From an uncultured Tenacibaculum sp. (lineage in GTDB: Bacteria; Bacteroidota; Bacteroidia; Flavobacteriales; Flavobacteriaceae): DNA of 64,000 nt. Made by a program: the position numbers and the translations under genes. This document shows, piece by piece, positions 27,019 through 35,045 of this stretch (position 1 is its first letter; each line of letters starts with the position of its first letter). The notes under the pieces are model-generated. The model was not told where the DNA came from. It was given only the letters and a program-made list of their open reading frames with translations, and searched no databases. The stretch is from NCBI GenBank assembly GCA_947501615.1, contig CANMWK010000003.1, forward strand, positions 124,001-188,000, read 5' to 3'.

Positions 27019-27026
27019 CAAAGATA
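27019..27026 (-). promoter_or_regulatory. -7 promoter element of the RsmB-like gene
   Basis: On the minus strand TATCTTTG matches TAnnTTTG exactly and ends 18 bp before the chosen ATG (27000). It overlaps the alternative TTG start at 27021, which rules that start out if this promoter is used. Confidence 0.55.
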
Positions 27027-27075
27027 CTACGATTTATTGGGTTTTTGTATTTTCGTTCTATAACTTGTTTACAAT

Positions 27076-27879
27076 ATGAAATATATCTTGCTTTTCTTGT
27101 GTAGTTTATCCTTTTTAACGTCGATAGAAGGACAATCAAAAGAGGTACAGTTTCACTCAAAAGATAGATTTTTGGATAATGACGATAACTTAGCCTATAT
27201 TTTTGGTGATAACGTAAAGTTACGTTCTAAACCTAATACTAATTCTGAAGTATTAGCCATGTTAAGAATATCAGATGAAGTAACTGTTTTAAGTGGAGGG
27301 GCATACAAAAATACCCAAGTAAGATATAATGGAATACATTGGTATTGGAGTAAGATAAGATACAATGGAATTGAAGGGTATGTTTTAAATGGATTACTTT
27401 CTCAGTCAACAAAAAAGGTAGGTGTTACTACGTATTTAACTACGCTAAAAAAAGAAAGTGATGAATTTTATATTCTCGTTAGAGCAAAAAATGAAGGATT
27501 TAATTATTTTGAAAGTAAGTTAGCGTTTAGCAGATGGGATAGTTTTACGATTGAAGTTTTTAATGATAGAGGTGTACCCAATATTAATAACATGGTTAAG
27601 TTTGATGTTAGCCATAATATTTCAAGAACTGAGCATTATTTTTTTAATACGACAGAGGGTTTGAAAAAAGTAATAGAACTAAGACATCATGAGGATGGAG
27701 GAAGTTATCTGTTTCATGAGGTTGTAACGTTTCCAAATGAAAAAGAAGGTGAAAAAGGGAAAATTAAGTATCGATGTTATCGAGATGAAACAGGTAAATC
27801 TTATGATGATGTTATCATTAATTTTGTTTGGAAAGGAGAAGAGTTGAAATCGAATATAAATGTAATGGAGACAAACTAG
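27076..27879 (+). CDS. Exported SH3-domain protein
   Basis: The signal peptide MKYILLFLCSLSFLTSIEGQ is followed by a bacterial SH3 (SH3_3) module at about residues 40-110: VKLRSKPNTNSEVLAMLRIS, then GIHWYWSKIRYNGIEGYVLNGLLS. The rest, to residue 267, is beta-rich and unassigned (FESKLAFSRWD, HHEDGGSYLFHE). Bacterial SH3 modules usually bind cell-wall peptides or serve as protein adaptors, so a periplasmic role is likely. It lies 6 bp before recG on the same strand and may be co-transcribed, with no obvious functional link. Confidence 0.85.
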   Translation: MKYILLFLCSLSFLTSIEGQSKEVQFHSKDRFLDNDDNLAYIFGDNVKLRSKPNTNSEVLAMLRISDEVTVLSGGAYKNTQVRYNGIHWYWSKIRYNGIEGYVLNGLLSQSTKKVGVTTYLTTLKKESDEFYILVRAKNEGFNYFESKLAFSRWDSFTIEVFNDRGVPNINNMVKFDVSHNISRTEHYFFNTTEGLKKVIELRHHEDGGSYLFHEVVTFPNEKEGEKGKIKYRCYRDETGKSYDDVIINFVWKGEELKSNINVMETN

Positions 27880-27885
27880 GTTGTG

Positions 27886-30417
27886 ATGAATTTAAATCAG
27901 CCAACTACATATATTAAAGGGGTTAGCGTAGCTAGAGCCGAATTGCTATATTCTGAATTGGGAGTAAAAACATGTAACGACTTTTTACATTTATTTCCGT
28001 TTAGATATATTGATAAAACACAATTTTATACGATCAATCAGCTTCAGCAGAATAGCTCAGAAGTACAAATTGTTGGGAAAATAACAGGAATTAAAACCGT
28101 ACAACAAAAACGAGGAAGTAGATTGGTAGCAACATTTGCTGATGCTACTGGTACAATGGAGTTGGTTTGGTTTAAAGGAGCAAAATGGATAAAAGATAGT
28201 TTAAAAGTAAATATACCTTATGTAATTTACGGAAAGCTCAATTGGTTTAAAGGAACGGCTAATATGGCGCATCCAGAAATGGAGCTGGTATCTGAATATA
28301 AAAGTAAGTTACAAACTGCAATGCAACCAGTATATCCTTCAACAGAAAAACTATCAAACAAAGGTGTCAGTAATAAAGTAATGCGAACGATGATGCAGAA
28401 TTTATTACAGCAAGCTTTTGATAGTATAGAAGAAACTTTTTCAACAACATTTAGGAATGAAAATAAATTGTTGCATAAGAAAGAATCTATTTTAAATATT
28501 CATTTTCCTAAAGATCAAGAGTTATTAGCCAAAGCTCAATATCGATTAAAGTTTGAAGAGTTGTTTTACATACAATTACAACTCTTAGTAAAGAAACTCA
28601 TTAATAAGTCTAAAATAAAAGGATATGTTTTTGAAAATGTCGGAGAGCATTTTACCAATTTCTATAACAATCATTTACCGTTTGATTTAACAAATGCTCA
28701 GAAAAGAGTGTTAAAAGAGATTCGTAAAGACACCGGAACTGGTGCTCAAATGAATCGTTTATTACAAGGGGACGTAGGTTCTGGTAAAACAATTGTAGGG
28801 TTATTAGTCATGTTATTGGCAATAGATAATGGTTATCAAGCTACAATTATGGCTCCGACAGAAATTTTAGCGAATCAACATTATAACGGAATTAAAGAAC
28901 TATTAAGTAATACAAATATTACAGTTGAATTGCTAACAGGATCTTCAAAAACTAAAAAACGTCGAGAGATTCACGAAGGTTTAGAAAATGGAACACTAAA
29001 TATTCTAATAGGAACTCATGCTATTTTAGAAGATAAAGTTCAATTTAAAAAATTAGGATTAGCGATTATAGATGAACAACATCGATTTGGTGTAGCACAG
29101 CGAAGTAAATTGTGGAAGAAGAGCCCACCCCAGCCCTCCCAAAGGGAGGGAGTCGAAGAGATACGAAAAAAATATATGACTGCTCGTCCTTCAACTTATG
29201 GTTTACTTAAAGAGTTTCAGAAAGAAAGAAAAAGAAATACTACAGATGCTGAGAAAGCTTTGTGGGAAAGTTTACGAACGAAACAGTTAGGTTTTAAATT
29301 TAGAAGACAGCATATTATTGATGAATTTATTGTTGATTTCGTCTGTTTAGAGAAGAAACTGATTATAGAAGTAGATGGAGAATATCATAATACTCCAACT
29401 CAACGTGAAGTAGATGAACTACGGACACAAATTTTAAAGGAGTTTGGTTATACAGTTATTCGTTTTAAAAATGAAGAAGTTCTCGGAAATATAGAAAATG
29501 TAATGCAGCAAATAACCAATCAAATGAAAAGCCTCCCTTCTGGGGAGGTTGGAGGGGCTATTATTCCTCCACATGTTTTGGTAATGACGGCTACTCCGAT
29601 TCCTAGAACTTTAGCAATGTCGGTTTATGGTGATTTAGATATTTCTGTGATTGATGAATTACCACCCGGTAGAAAAGCTGTAAAAACGGTGCATCGTTAC
29701 GATAGTCATCGTTTAGGTGTATTTCGATTCCTGAAAGATGAAATAGAAAAAGGAAGGCAGGTGTATGTGGTTTATCCTTTAATTCAAGAATCCCAAGCGA
29801 TGGATTATAAAGATTTGATGGATGGTTACGAAAGTATCGTTCGAGAATTTCCTGCACCAAAATATCAAATCAGTATTGTACATGGTAAAATGAAACCAGC
29901 AGATAAAGACTATGAAATGGATCGTTTTGTGAAAGGAGAAACACAAATAATGGTTGCTACTACAGTGATAGAAGTAGGAGTAAATGTTCCCAATGCATCT
30001 GTAATGGTTATAGAAAGTACAGAACGTTTTGGTTTAAGTCAGTTACACCAATTACGGGGAAGAGTAGGAAGAGGTGCAGAGCAGAGTTATTGTATTTTAT
30101 TGACAGGTAATAAATTGTCTTCTGATGCAAAAACTAGAATTAAAACTATGGTTGAAACTTCTGATGGATTTAAAATTGCAGAAGTAGATTTAAAATTACG
30201 TGGTCCTGGAAATATAATGGGAACGCAACAAAGTGGTGTTTTAAACCTTAAAATAGCTGATGTAGTTAAAGATAGCCCTATTTTATTTAATGCAAGACAA
30301 TGTGCAATACGAATTCTTAATGATGATCCGAGTTTGTCTAAAGAAGAAAATGCTTCAATGTTAAAGCGCTTAACAATGCTACAACGAACCAGCGGAATCT
30401 GGAGTAATATAAGTTAA
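27886..30417 (+). CDS. recG: RecG, ATP-dependent DNA helicase, with an in-frame DUF559 insertion
   Basis: RecG unwinds stalled replication forks and recombination intermediates. An N-terminal wedge/OB domain is present. Motif I is GDVGSGKT (GSGKT 298-302), motif Ia APTEILANQHY, motif II DEQH (396-399), motif III TATP (568-571), and later REGVNVPN-type and QLRGRVGRG (motif VI). Between motifs II and III, where RecG proteins have a short loop, 146 extra codons encode a DUF559 nuclease-like domain (residues about 413-558). Without them the protein would be 697 aa, the usual RecG size. The frame is open throughout, so a hybrid protein is predicted. ATG 27886 was preferred over GTG 27883. Confidence 0.95.
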   Translation: MNLNQPTTYIKGVSVARAELLYSELGVKTCNDFLHLFPFRYIDKTQFYTINQLQQNSSEVQIVGKITGIKTVQQKRGSRLVATFADATGTMELVWFKGAKWIKDSLKVNIPYVIYGKLNWFKGTANMAHPEMELVSEYKSKLQTAMQPVYPSTEKLSNKGVSNKVMRTMMQNLLQQAFDSIEETFSTTFRNENKLLHKKESILNIHFPKDQELLAKAQYRLKFEELFYIQLQLLVKKLINKSKIKGYVFENVGEHFTNFYNNHLPFDLTNAQKRVLKEIRKDTGTGAQMNRLLQGDVGSGKTIVGLLVMLLAIDNGYQATIMAPTEILANQHYNGIKELLSNTNITVELLTGSSKTKKRREIHEGLENGTLNILIGTHAILEDKVQFKKLGLAIIDEQHRFGVAQRSKLWKKSPPQPSQREGVEEIRKKYMTARPSTYGLLKEFQKERKRNTTDAEKALWESLRTKQLGFKFRRQHIIDEFIVDFVCLEKKLIIEVDGEYHNTPTQREVDELRTQILKEFGYTVIRFKNEEVLGNIENVMQQITNQMKSLPSGEVGGAIIPPHVLVMTATPIPRTLAMSVYGDLDISVIDELPPGRKAVKTVHRYDSHRLGVFRFLKDEIEKGRQVYVVYPLIQESQAMDYKDLMDGYESIVREFPAPKYQISIVHGKMKPADKDYEMDRFVKGETQIMVATTVIEVGVNVPNASVMVIESTERFGLSQLHQLRGRVGRGAEQSYCILLTGNKLSSDAKTRIKTMVETSDGFKIAEVDLKLRGPGNIMGTQQSGVLNLKIADVVKDSPILFNARQCAIRILNDDPSLSKEENASMLKRLTMLQRTSGIWSNIS
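29122..29150 (+). repeat. left terminal inverted repeat of the recG insertion
   Basis: It begins agcccacccc and contains CCCTCCC-AAA-GGGAGGG, a perfect 7-bp hairpin. It matches the reverse complement of the right end at 20 of 29 positions. Translated in the recG frame it gives SPPQPSQREG. Confidence 0.85.
29531..29559 (+). repeat. right terminal inverted repeat of the recG insertion
   Basis: It reads gcctcccttctggggagg and then ttggaggggct. CCTCCC and GGGAGG form a local hairpin. In the recG frame it encodes SLPSGEVGGA, after which RecG resumes at IIPPHVLVMTATP. Confidence 0.85.
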
Positions 30418-30554
30418 AATTATCTCTTAAGAATTATGTTTTTGTTGTTTTAAAGTGTTATTTTTTAGTTAAAATTCATTTTTATATTACTTCAAGAGTT
30501 GTTTTTTTATAATTTTAGTTAAATAATTAATTATAAATAAAATCTAATTTTATC

Positions 30555-30794
30555 ATGAAAAATTTATTAAGTTTAGGAAGAAGTTTAAAAAAAAGTGAGT
30601 TAAAAGAAGTTAAAGGAGGTAACTTTAATATTTCTGATGAACCTCAAAAATGTGACTTTGGAGGAGGGTGTCCTGAAGGTCAAACCTGTGATATTTCTGC
30701 TGGAGAATGTGTAGATTTAGGAGGAGATAATGGAGGAGGTATTTGTCCTCATAATTTTGGACAAAACTGTGATTCTGTATACGATCTTTTTTAA
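30555..30794 (+). CDS. Double-glycine leader peptide, six-cysteine secreted precursor
   Basis: The 79-aa product starts MKNLLSLGRSLKKSELKEVK and then GG. That is a typical double-glycine leader (LSxxELKxVxGG), as cleaved and exported by peptidase-containing ABC transporters. The predicted mature part of about 56 residues is Gly/Asp/Asn-rich with six cysteines (KCDF, GGCPEG, TCDI, ECVD, ICPH, NCDS) and is acidic. Bacteroidota carry many such bacteriocin-like or natural-product precursor peptides of unknown activity. No transporter, maturase or immunity gene is next to it, so export must use machinery encoded elsewhere. The upstream gap of 137 bp is very AT-rich. Its activity is not predicted. 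Confidence 0.8.
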   Translation: MKNLLSLGRSLKKSELKEVKGGNFNISDEPQKCDFGGGCPEGQTCDISAGECVDLGGDNGGGICPHNFGQNCDSVYDLF

Positions 30795-30795
30795 T

Positions 30796-30835
30796 AAAAA
30801 AATATAGGTAGATTAATTTATTAATCTACCTATAT
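30796..30835 (-). terminator. terminator shared by the convergent peptide and hydrolase genes
   Basis: A 16-bp perfect stem (30802-30817 with 30820-30835) carries the hydrolase stop codon in one arm. On the minus strand a T run (plus-strand A run 30796-30802) follows, so it mainly terminates the hydrolase. It would also fold in the peptide mRNA. Confidence 0.8.
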
Positions 30836-31684
30836 CAATATAAAATTACTCCATCTTTTTGGAGATTCTAGCATTGGGAAGTGTCCAGAATTTTCTATAG
30901 TGTAAAAAGTGTTGTTTTTAATTTCTTTAGCTAATAATTCAGCGATGGCATAAACAGCAACAGGATCATTTTTTGGCCAAACTATTTTAGTGTTTATAGA
31001 AGTTTCTTTTAAAGCACCAATCCATCTATGCCAGAAAAAATAACGTTCGTTAATATAATTTGAAAGTTTATGAATTACAGCTTTTCCGTCATTATAGATA
31101 AGTTGTAACCACATTTCTTTCAACTCTTCGTTAGTAACTTTACTTTTATCAAAATATACATTTCTAATGTTTTTACTAAAGATGAATTCATTAGACAGTT
31201 TAGCTACATGTTTTCCTGTAAGTTTATTTTTCAATAATTTTTGAATTAATCGTAACTGAGAGAGTTCAATATGCATACTACCATTACATAAAATAAGTTC
31301 CTCAATAGTTACATCAATCTGTTTTTTATTATGACGAGCAATAATTTCAGTAGCTACACTTGTGCCATAATCATGAGCTAATAATGTAAATGTTGAAATA
31401 TTCAGATGTTTCCATAGTTCAAGAGCTACATCAGCTTGTTCAATTAACGAATAAGAATAGTTTGTAGGTTTATCGGAAAAACCATAACCCAAATGATCAT
31501 GAATAATTACTCTATACTTTTCTGCAAGTCTATTTAGTACTTTATAATAATCGTAAGAAGAAGTAGGATAACCATGTAAAATAACCAAAACCGGTTTGTC
31601 TTTTTCTTTAGTATCAATTACAAAAACCTTACGATTAAAAATTGTAATAAAAGAACCCTGTTCTTTCCAAGTTGTAGCTGTCAT
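30830..31684 (-). CDS. Alpha/beta hydrolase, haloalkane dehalogenase/epoxide hydrolase type
   Basis: The 284-aa cytoplasmic hydrolase has the oxyanion loop ILHGYPTSSYDYYKV, the strand IHDHLGYGFSDKP and the nucleophile elbow LLAHDYGTSVA. Here Asp stands where most esterases have Ser, as in haloalkane dehalogenases and epoxide hydrolases. The acidic residue may come from WPKNDPVA, and the catalytic His lies in ENSGHFPMLESP. The actual substrate is unknown; the family covers dehalogenation, epoxide opening and ester cleavage. The start at ATG 31684 gives a short N-terminus (MTATTWKEQGS). Its stop lies inside the shared terminator hairpin. The gene is divergent from priA. Confidence 0.85.
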   Translation of the reverse strand: MTATTWKEQGSFITIFNRKVFVIDTKEKDKPVLVILHGYPTSSYDYYKVLNRLAEKYRVIIHDHLGYGFSDKPTNYSYSLIEQADVALELWKHLNISTFTLLAHDYGTSVATEIIARHNKKQIDVTIEELILCNGSMHIELSQLRLIQKLLKNKLTGKHVAKLSNEFIFSKNIRNVYFDKSKVTNEELKEMWLQLIYNDGKAVIHKLSNYINERYFFWHRWIGALKETSINTKIVWPKNDPVAVYAIAELLAKEIKNNTFYTIENSGHFPMLESPKRWSNFILI

Positions 31685-31758
31685 AATTTTCTATATAAAT
31701 CTGTAAACAAAGTAGTGAATTTTACTTAGTTTTGATATAAATAAAAAAACAGAATACT

Positions 31759-34200
31759 ATTTTTTTTATAGACGTCATATTGCCCATACCGATACAAAAA
31801 ACATTTACGTATTCGGTTACTAAAGAAGAAGCAGATTTCTTAGAAAAAGGAATGCGAGTAGCAGTTTCTTTTGGCAAAACTAAGATGTATGCTGCTTTAG
31901 TGTTTCATATTCATAAAAATCCACCAGAACTTTACGAAGCAAAAGATATTCATCAAATTTTAGATGAAAAACCTATTGTAAATGAAAGACAATTAAAACA
32001 TTGGCAATGGATTTCAGAATATTACATGTGCGCAATAGGTGATGTATACAGGGCAGCAGTACCTTCAGCATTTTTATTAGAAAGTGAAACGATTATTTAT
32101 AAGAATGAGAGTTTTACAAATATTGAAATTTTAAATGATGAAGAATACCTGATTTTTGAAGCTTTACAAAGACAATCACAATTAACTATTCATGAAATTA
32201 CGGCTATTTTAGATCGTAAAAAGGTATTTCCTGTGATTCATAAACTGATTGACAAATCAGTTTTGCATGTTAAAGAAGAAATTTATGAAACTTATAAACC
32301 AAAATTAGTTAAGTATGTTAGGCTTCATCAAGATTATGAAAAGGAAGAAGCTTTACAAAATTTACTAACTCAGTTATCTAGAGCAAAGAAACAAAGAGAC
32401 GCTGTACTTACTTTTTTTCAATTAAAAACTGAAAAGAAACCGATAAAGACAAAAACCTTACAAGAGAAATCAGGTGCGTCAAGTCAGATTTTAAAATCCT
32501 TAGTTGATAAAGAGATTTTTGAGTTTTATCATATACAAACAGATCGAGTTCAGTTTAAAGGGGACGAAAATCCTTTAAAAGAATTGAATGAACACCAAGA
32601 AAAAGCATTATCGGAAATAAAAACTTCTTTTGAAACTAAAGATATTACCTTACTTCATGGGGTTACAAGTTCTGGAAAAACAGAAGTATATACAAAGTTA
32701 ATTAAAGAAGTGTTGGCTGAAGGGAAACAAGTACTGTTTATGTTACCTGAAATTGCTTTAACCACACAGATTATAACACGTTTACAGAATTATTTTGGAA
32801 ATCAAATTTCTGTATTTCATTCTAAATATTCGGTTAATGAAAGAGTAGAAGTATGGAATAATACTCTAGAGCACAAAATGAAAGCTCAAATTATTTTAGG
32901 AGCACGTTCAACAGTATTTTTACCGTTTTCTAATTTAGGATTAATAGTAGTTGATGAAGAACACGAAGTGTCGTACAAACAATTTGAACCATCTCCAAGG
33001 TATAATGCTAGAGACTCTGCTATAGTTTTAGGAAAAATACATAAAGCAAATGTTTTATTGGGTTCTGCAACACCATCTTTAGAATCAAAATTTAATGCTT
33101 TAGAAGGTAAATATGGACTTGTAAATTTAACAAGACGACATGGTAATGTATTATTACCAAAAATTGAACTGATTGATGTAAAAGAAAAAAGAAAGCGAAG
33201 AGAAATGAAGGGACATTTTTCTGATCGATTGATTCAATTAATTAGTGATGCCTTGGAAGAAAAGGAACAGGTTATTTTGTTTCAAAATAGAAGAGGATTT
33301 TCCCCAATTGTAGAATGTACAACCTGTGGGCATGCTCCGCAATGTCCTAATTGTGATGTAAGTTTAACGTATCATAAGTATAACAATCAATTAAAATGTC
33401 ATTATTGTCATTATCAAAGAGCAATGCCAACAAGTTGTGGTGCTTGTGGGAGTAGTACTTTAGATACCAAAGGTTTTGGTACAGAGCAAATTGAACTTGA
33501 ATTAAAAGAGCTTTTTCCTAATCATAATATAGGAAGAATGGATTCTGATACAACCCGAGGAAAGTTTGGTTATCAGAAAATTATAGAAGCTTTCGAGTCA
33601 CAAGAAATCGATGTTTTAGTAGGAACACAAATGTTGTCTAAAGGATTAGATTTCAAAAATGTGACTTTAGTCGGAGTTTTAAGTGCAGATACAATGCTAA
33701 ATTTCCCTGATTTTAGAGCCCATGAAAGAGCTTTTCAATTAATGGTTCAAGTTGCTGGAAGAGCTGGAAGATATCAAAAACAAGGAATGGTAGCCATACA
33801 AACCTACAATCCTTATCATCAAATTTTACAACAAGTTTCAACGAATAATTATGAGGAAATGTATAAAGAGCAATTGCAAGATCGTTGGCAGTATCATTAT
33901 CCTCCATACTATCGTGTTATAAAAATAACACTAAAACATAGAGATTATACTAGAGTAAATGATGGAGTAAATTGGTTAGCAAAAGCGTTGCAAAATGTGT
34001 TTAGAGAACATGTTTTAGGGCCAACTGCGCCATCAGTTTCAAGAATAAGGAATCAATACATAAAGAATTTAATTATTAAAATTCCGCCAAAACAATCATT
34101 ACTAAAAACAAAACAAGAAATTCAAAGAATAAGAACTACGTTTGAAGCGGTTAAAGAATTTCGTTCTATCCGTTTTATTTTAGATGTAGATGCTTATTAA
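31759..34200 (+). CDS. priA: PriA, primosomal replication restart helicase (non-ATG start)
   Basis: PriA reloads the replicative helicase at stalled forks. The N-terminal DNA-binding domain is followed by Walker A GVTSSGKTEVYTKL, DEEH in VVDEEHEVSYKQF, and a zinc region with eight cysteines (CTTCGHAPQCPNC, CHYCHY, CGACGSS). Helicase motifs GTQMLSKGLDF and QVAGRAGRYQ complete it. No ATG precedes the conserved start; the in-frame codons between the stop at 31738 and the gene are all non-ATG. Homologues begin MYFIDVILPIP, which matches a reading from ATT at 31759 ((M)FFIDVILPIP). TTG at 31780 is the other option and would drop seven residues. Confidence 0.9.
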   Translation: MFFIDVILPIPIQKTFTYSVTKEEADFLEKGMRVAVSFGKTKMYAALVFHIHKNPPELYEAKDIHQILDEKPIVNERQLKHWQWISEYYMCAIGDVYRAAVPSAFLLESETIIYKNESFTNIEILNDEEYLIFEALQRQSQLTIHEITAILDRKKVFPVIHKLIDKSVLHVKEEIYETYKPKLVKYVRLHQDYEKEEALQNLLTQLSRAKKQRDAVLTFFQLKTEKKPIKTKTLQEKSGASSQILKSLVDKEIFEFYHIQTDRVQFKGDENPLKELNEHQEKALSEIKTSFETKDITLLHGVTSSGKTEVYTKLIKEVLAEGKQVLFMLPEIALTTQIITRLQNYFGNQISVFHSKYSVNERVEVWNNTLEHKMKAQIILGARSTVFLPFSNLGLIVVDEEHEVSYKQFEPSPRYNARDSAIVLGKIHKANVLLGSATPSLESKFNALEGKYGLVNLTRRHGNVLLPKIELIDVKEKRKRREMKGHFSDRLIQLISDALEEKEQVILFQNRRGFSPIVECTTCGHAPQCPNCDVSLTYHKYNNQLKCHYCHYQRAMPTSCGACGSSTLDTKGFGTEQIELELKELFPNHNIGRMDSDTTRGKFGYQKIIEAFESQEIDVLVGTQMLSKGLDFKNVTLVGVLSADTMLNFPDFRAHERAFQLMVQVAGRAGRYQKQGMVAIQTYNPYHQILQQVSTNNYEEMYKEQLQDRWQYHYPPYYRVIKITLKHRDYTRVNDGVNWLAKALQNVFREHVLGPTAPSVSRIRNQYIKNLIIKIPPKQSLLKTKQEIQRIRTTFEAVKEFRSIRFILDVDAY

Positions 34201-34212
34201 ACTATAAATGCT

Positions 34213-34899
34213 ATGAAATTTAAATATATAAATATAAACAAAGAAGAAAAGATAATTGATTTACCTGTAAGTGAAGAGATTTTCAATAAAACGAAGAGTT
34301 TTGTAAAAGGTTCTAGATTAATTGATATGTATTATTCTTGGTTGATTTGGGATTTAAGAGATTATTTTTTTGAGAAAATGATCTTAGATTCATTTAGAAA
34401 AGAAATCAATTCTTTCTGTAAAAGAATTCTGCTAGCGGATTTTGATTATGAAAAACATGCAAGTTCAAAAGATGTTAAAGTAGTTCAGATGTATTATCAT
34501 GTTTACATATGGGATCAGGTTTTTATAGCCTGTGAACCTGAAGGATCGTTTCATAAAGAAAGTTTGGTAAAAGATCGATTAGAATTAAAACTAGATTTTG
34601 AATTAGAAGAACTAGAATATTTACTAGAACAGTTATTGAATGAGTTTGAAGTAGATTATTCTGAATTTAAGAAAAAAGAAGATATTTCAACAAATGAATT
34701 GGAAATAGATTTTTTGGTAGAAAATTTACTCAGAGAATGTTGGAGGAAAACAAAAGAAGAAGCAAACTCTAAAATTGTAGGAACTTTATTTGAAGCAACA
34801 GGCTTAGGATCTACAGGAGATTTAGATACAGATGAAGTTATTGGAGATAGTGAAGAATTAATTATAGAATTCTTTAAGAAAAGAAACATAAAGGCCTAA
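34213..34899 (+). CDS. Protein of unknown function
   Basis: The 228-aa soluble protein is rich in acidic residues and aromatic/helical stretches (DMYYSWLIWDLRDYFFEKM, VQMYYHVYIWDQVFIACE). It has a leucine-rich helix ELEELEYLLEQLLNEFEVD. The two YYxWLIWD-like stretches, about 55 residues apart, suggest an internal duplication. No signal peptide, membrane helix or catalytic motif is evident. It starts 12 bp after priA and may be co-transcribed. I do not recognise the family. Confidence 0.6.
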   Translation: MKFKYININKEEKIIDLPVSEEIFNKTKSFVKGSRLIDMYYSWLIWDLRDYFFEKMILDSFRKEINSFCKRILLADFDYEKHASSKDVKVVQMYYHVYIWDQVFIACEPEGSFHKESLVKDRLELKLDFELEELEYLLEQLLNEFEVDYSEFKKKEDISTNELEIDFLVENLLRECWRKTKEEANSKIVGTLFEATGLGSTGDLDTDEVIGDSEELIIEFFKKRNIKA

Positions 34900-34937
34900 A
34901 AAGTATTTGAAAACGTCATTCTGAATTTACCTATACT

Positions 34938-35007
34938 GAACTTGTTTCAGTATTTCAGAATTCCATTTTTCTGATTACCAGTTATGATGAGAAACTGAAA
35001 CAAGTTC
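34938..35007. repeat. inverted repeat of an interspersed intergenic sequence
   Basis: GAACTTGTTTCAG (34938-34950) is repeated as a perfect inverted copy, CTGAAACAAGTTC (34995-35007). The first copy also forms a local hairpin, ACTGAA/TTCAGT. Sequences of the type tgaacttgtttcag are, from general knowledge, widespread between flavobacterial genes. It separates the convergent genes on either side and may act as a transcript 3' structure. Confidence 0.55.
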
Positions 35008-35045
35008 CTTTAGACGAAAAATAATCTTTTTAGACCTTTTTATAT

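Larger units (their letters stand above)
29122..29559 (+). mobile_element. 438-bp DUF559 (Vsr-like nuclease) insertion element inside recG
   Basis: The segment is exactly 146 codons. After the left repeat comes a possible internal start (ATG 29176, MTARPSTYGLLKEF). The DUF559 domain follows: TDAEKALWESLRTKQLGF, RRQHIIDEFIVDFVC and KLIIEVDGEYHNT. The acidic residues of VDF, IEV and VDG fit the PD-(D/E)XK nuclease superfamily to which DUF559 and Vsr belong. No stop codon occurs before the right repeat, so the domain is fused into RecG. DUF559 genes flanked by CCTCCC/GGGAGG palindromes are familiar in Bacteroidota as free-standing units; finding one open at both ends within a core gene is unusual. 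No target-site duplication is obvious. Confidence 0.8.

Noticed and set aside
29122..29559. Intein in RecG
   Set aside because: No Cys/Ser block A with the following intein motifs, no terminal HN plus Cys/Ser/Thr, and the domain is DUF559, not a LAGLIDADG or HNH splicing cassette. Terminal DNA inverted repeats point to a DNA element.
31780..31785. TTG at 31780 as the certain priA start
   Set aside because: It would delete seven conserved residues (FFIDVIL region) seen at the start of homologues, so it is kept only as an alternative.
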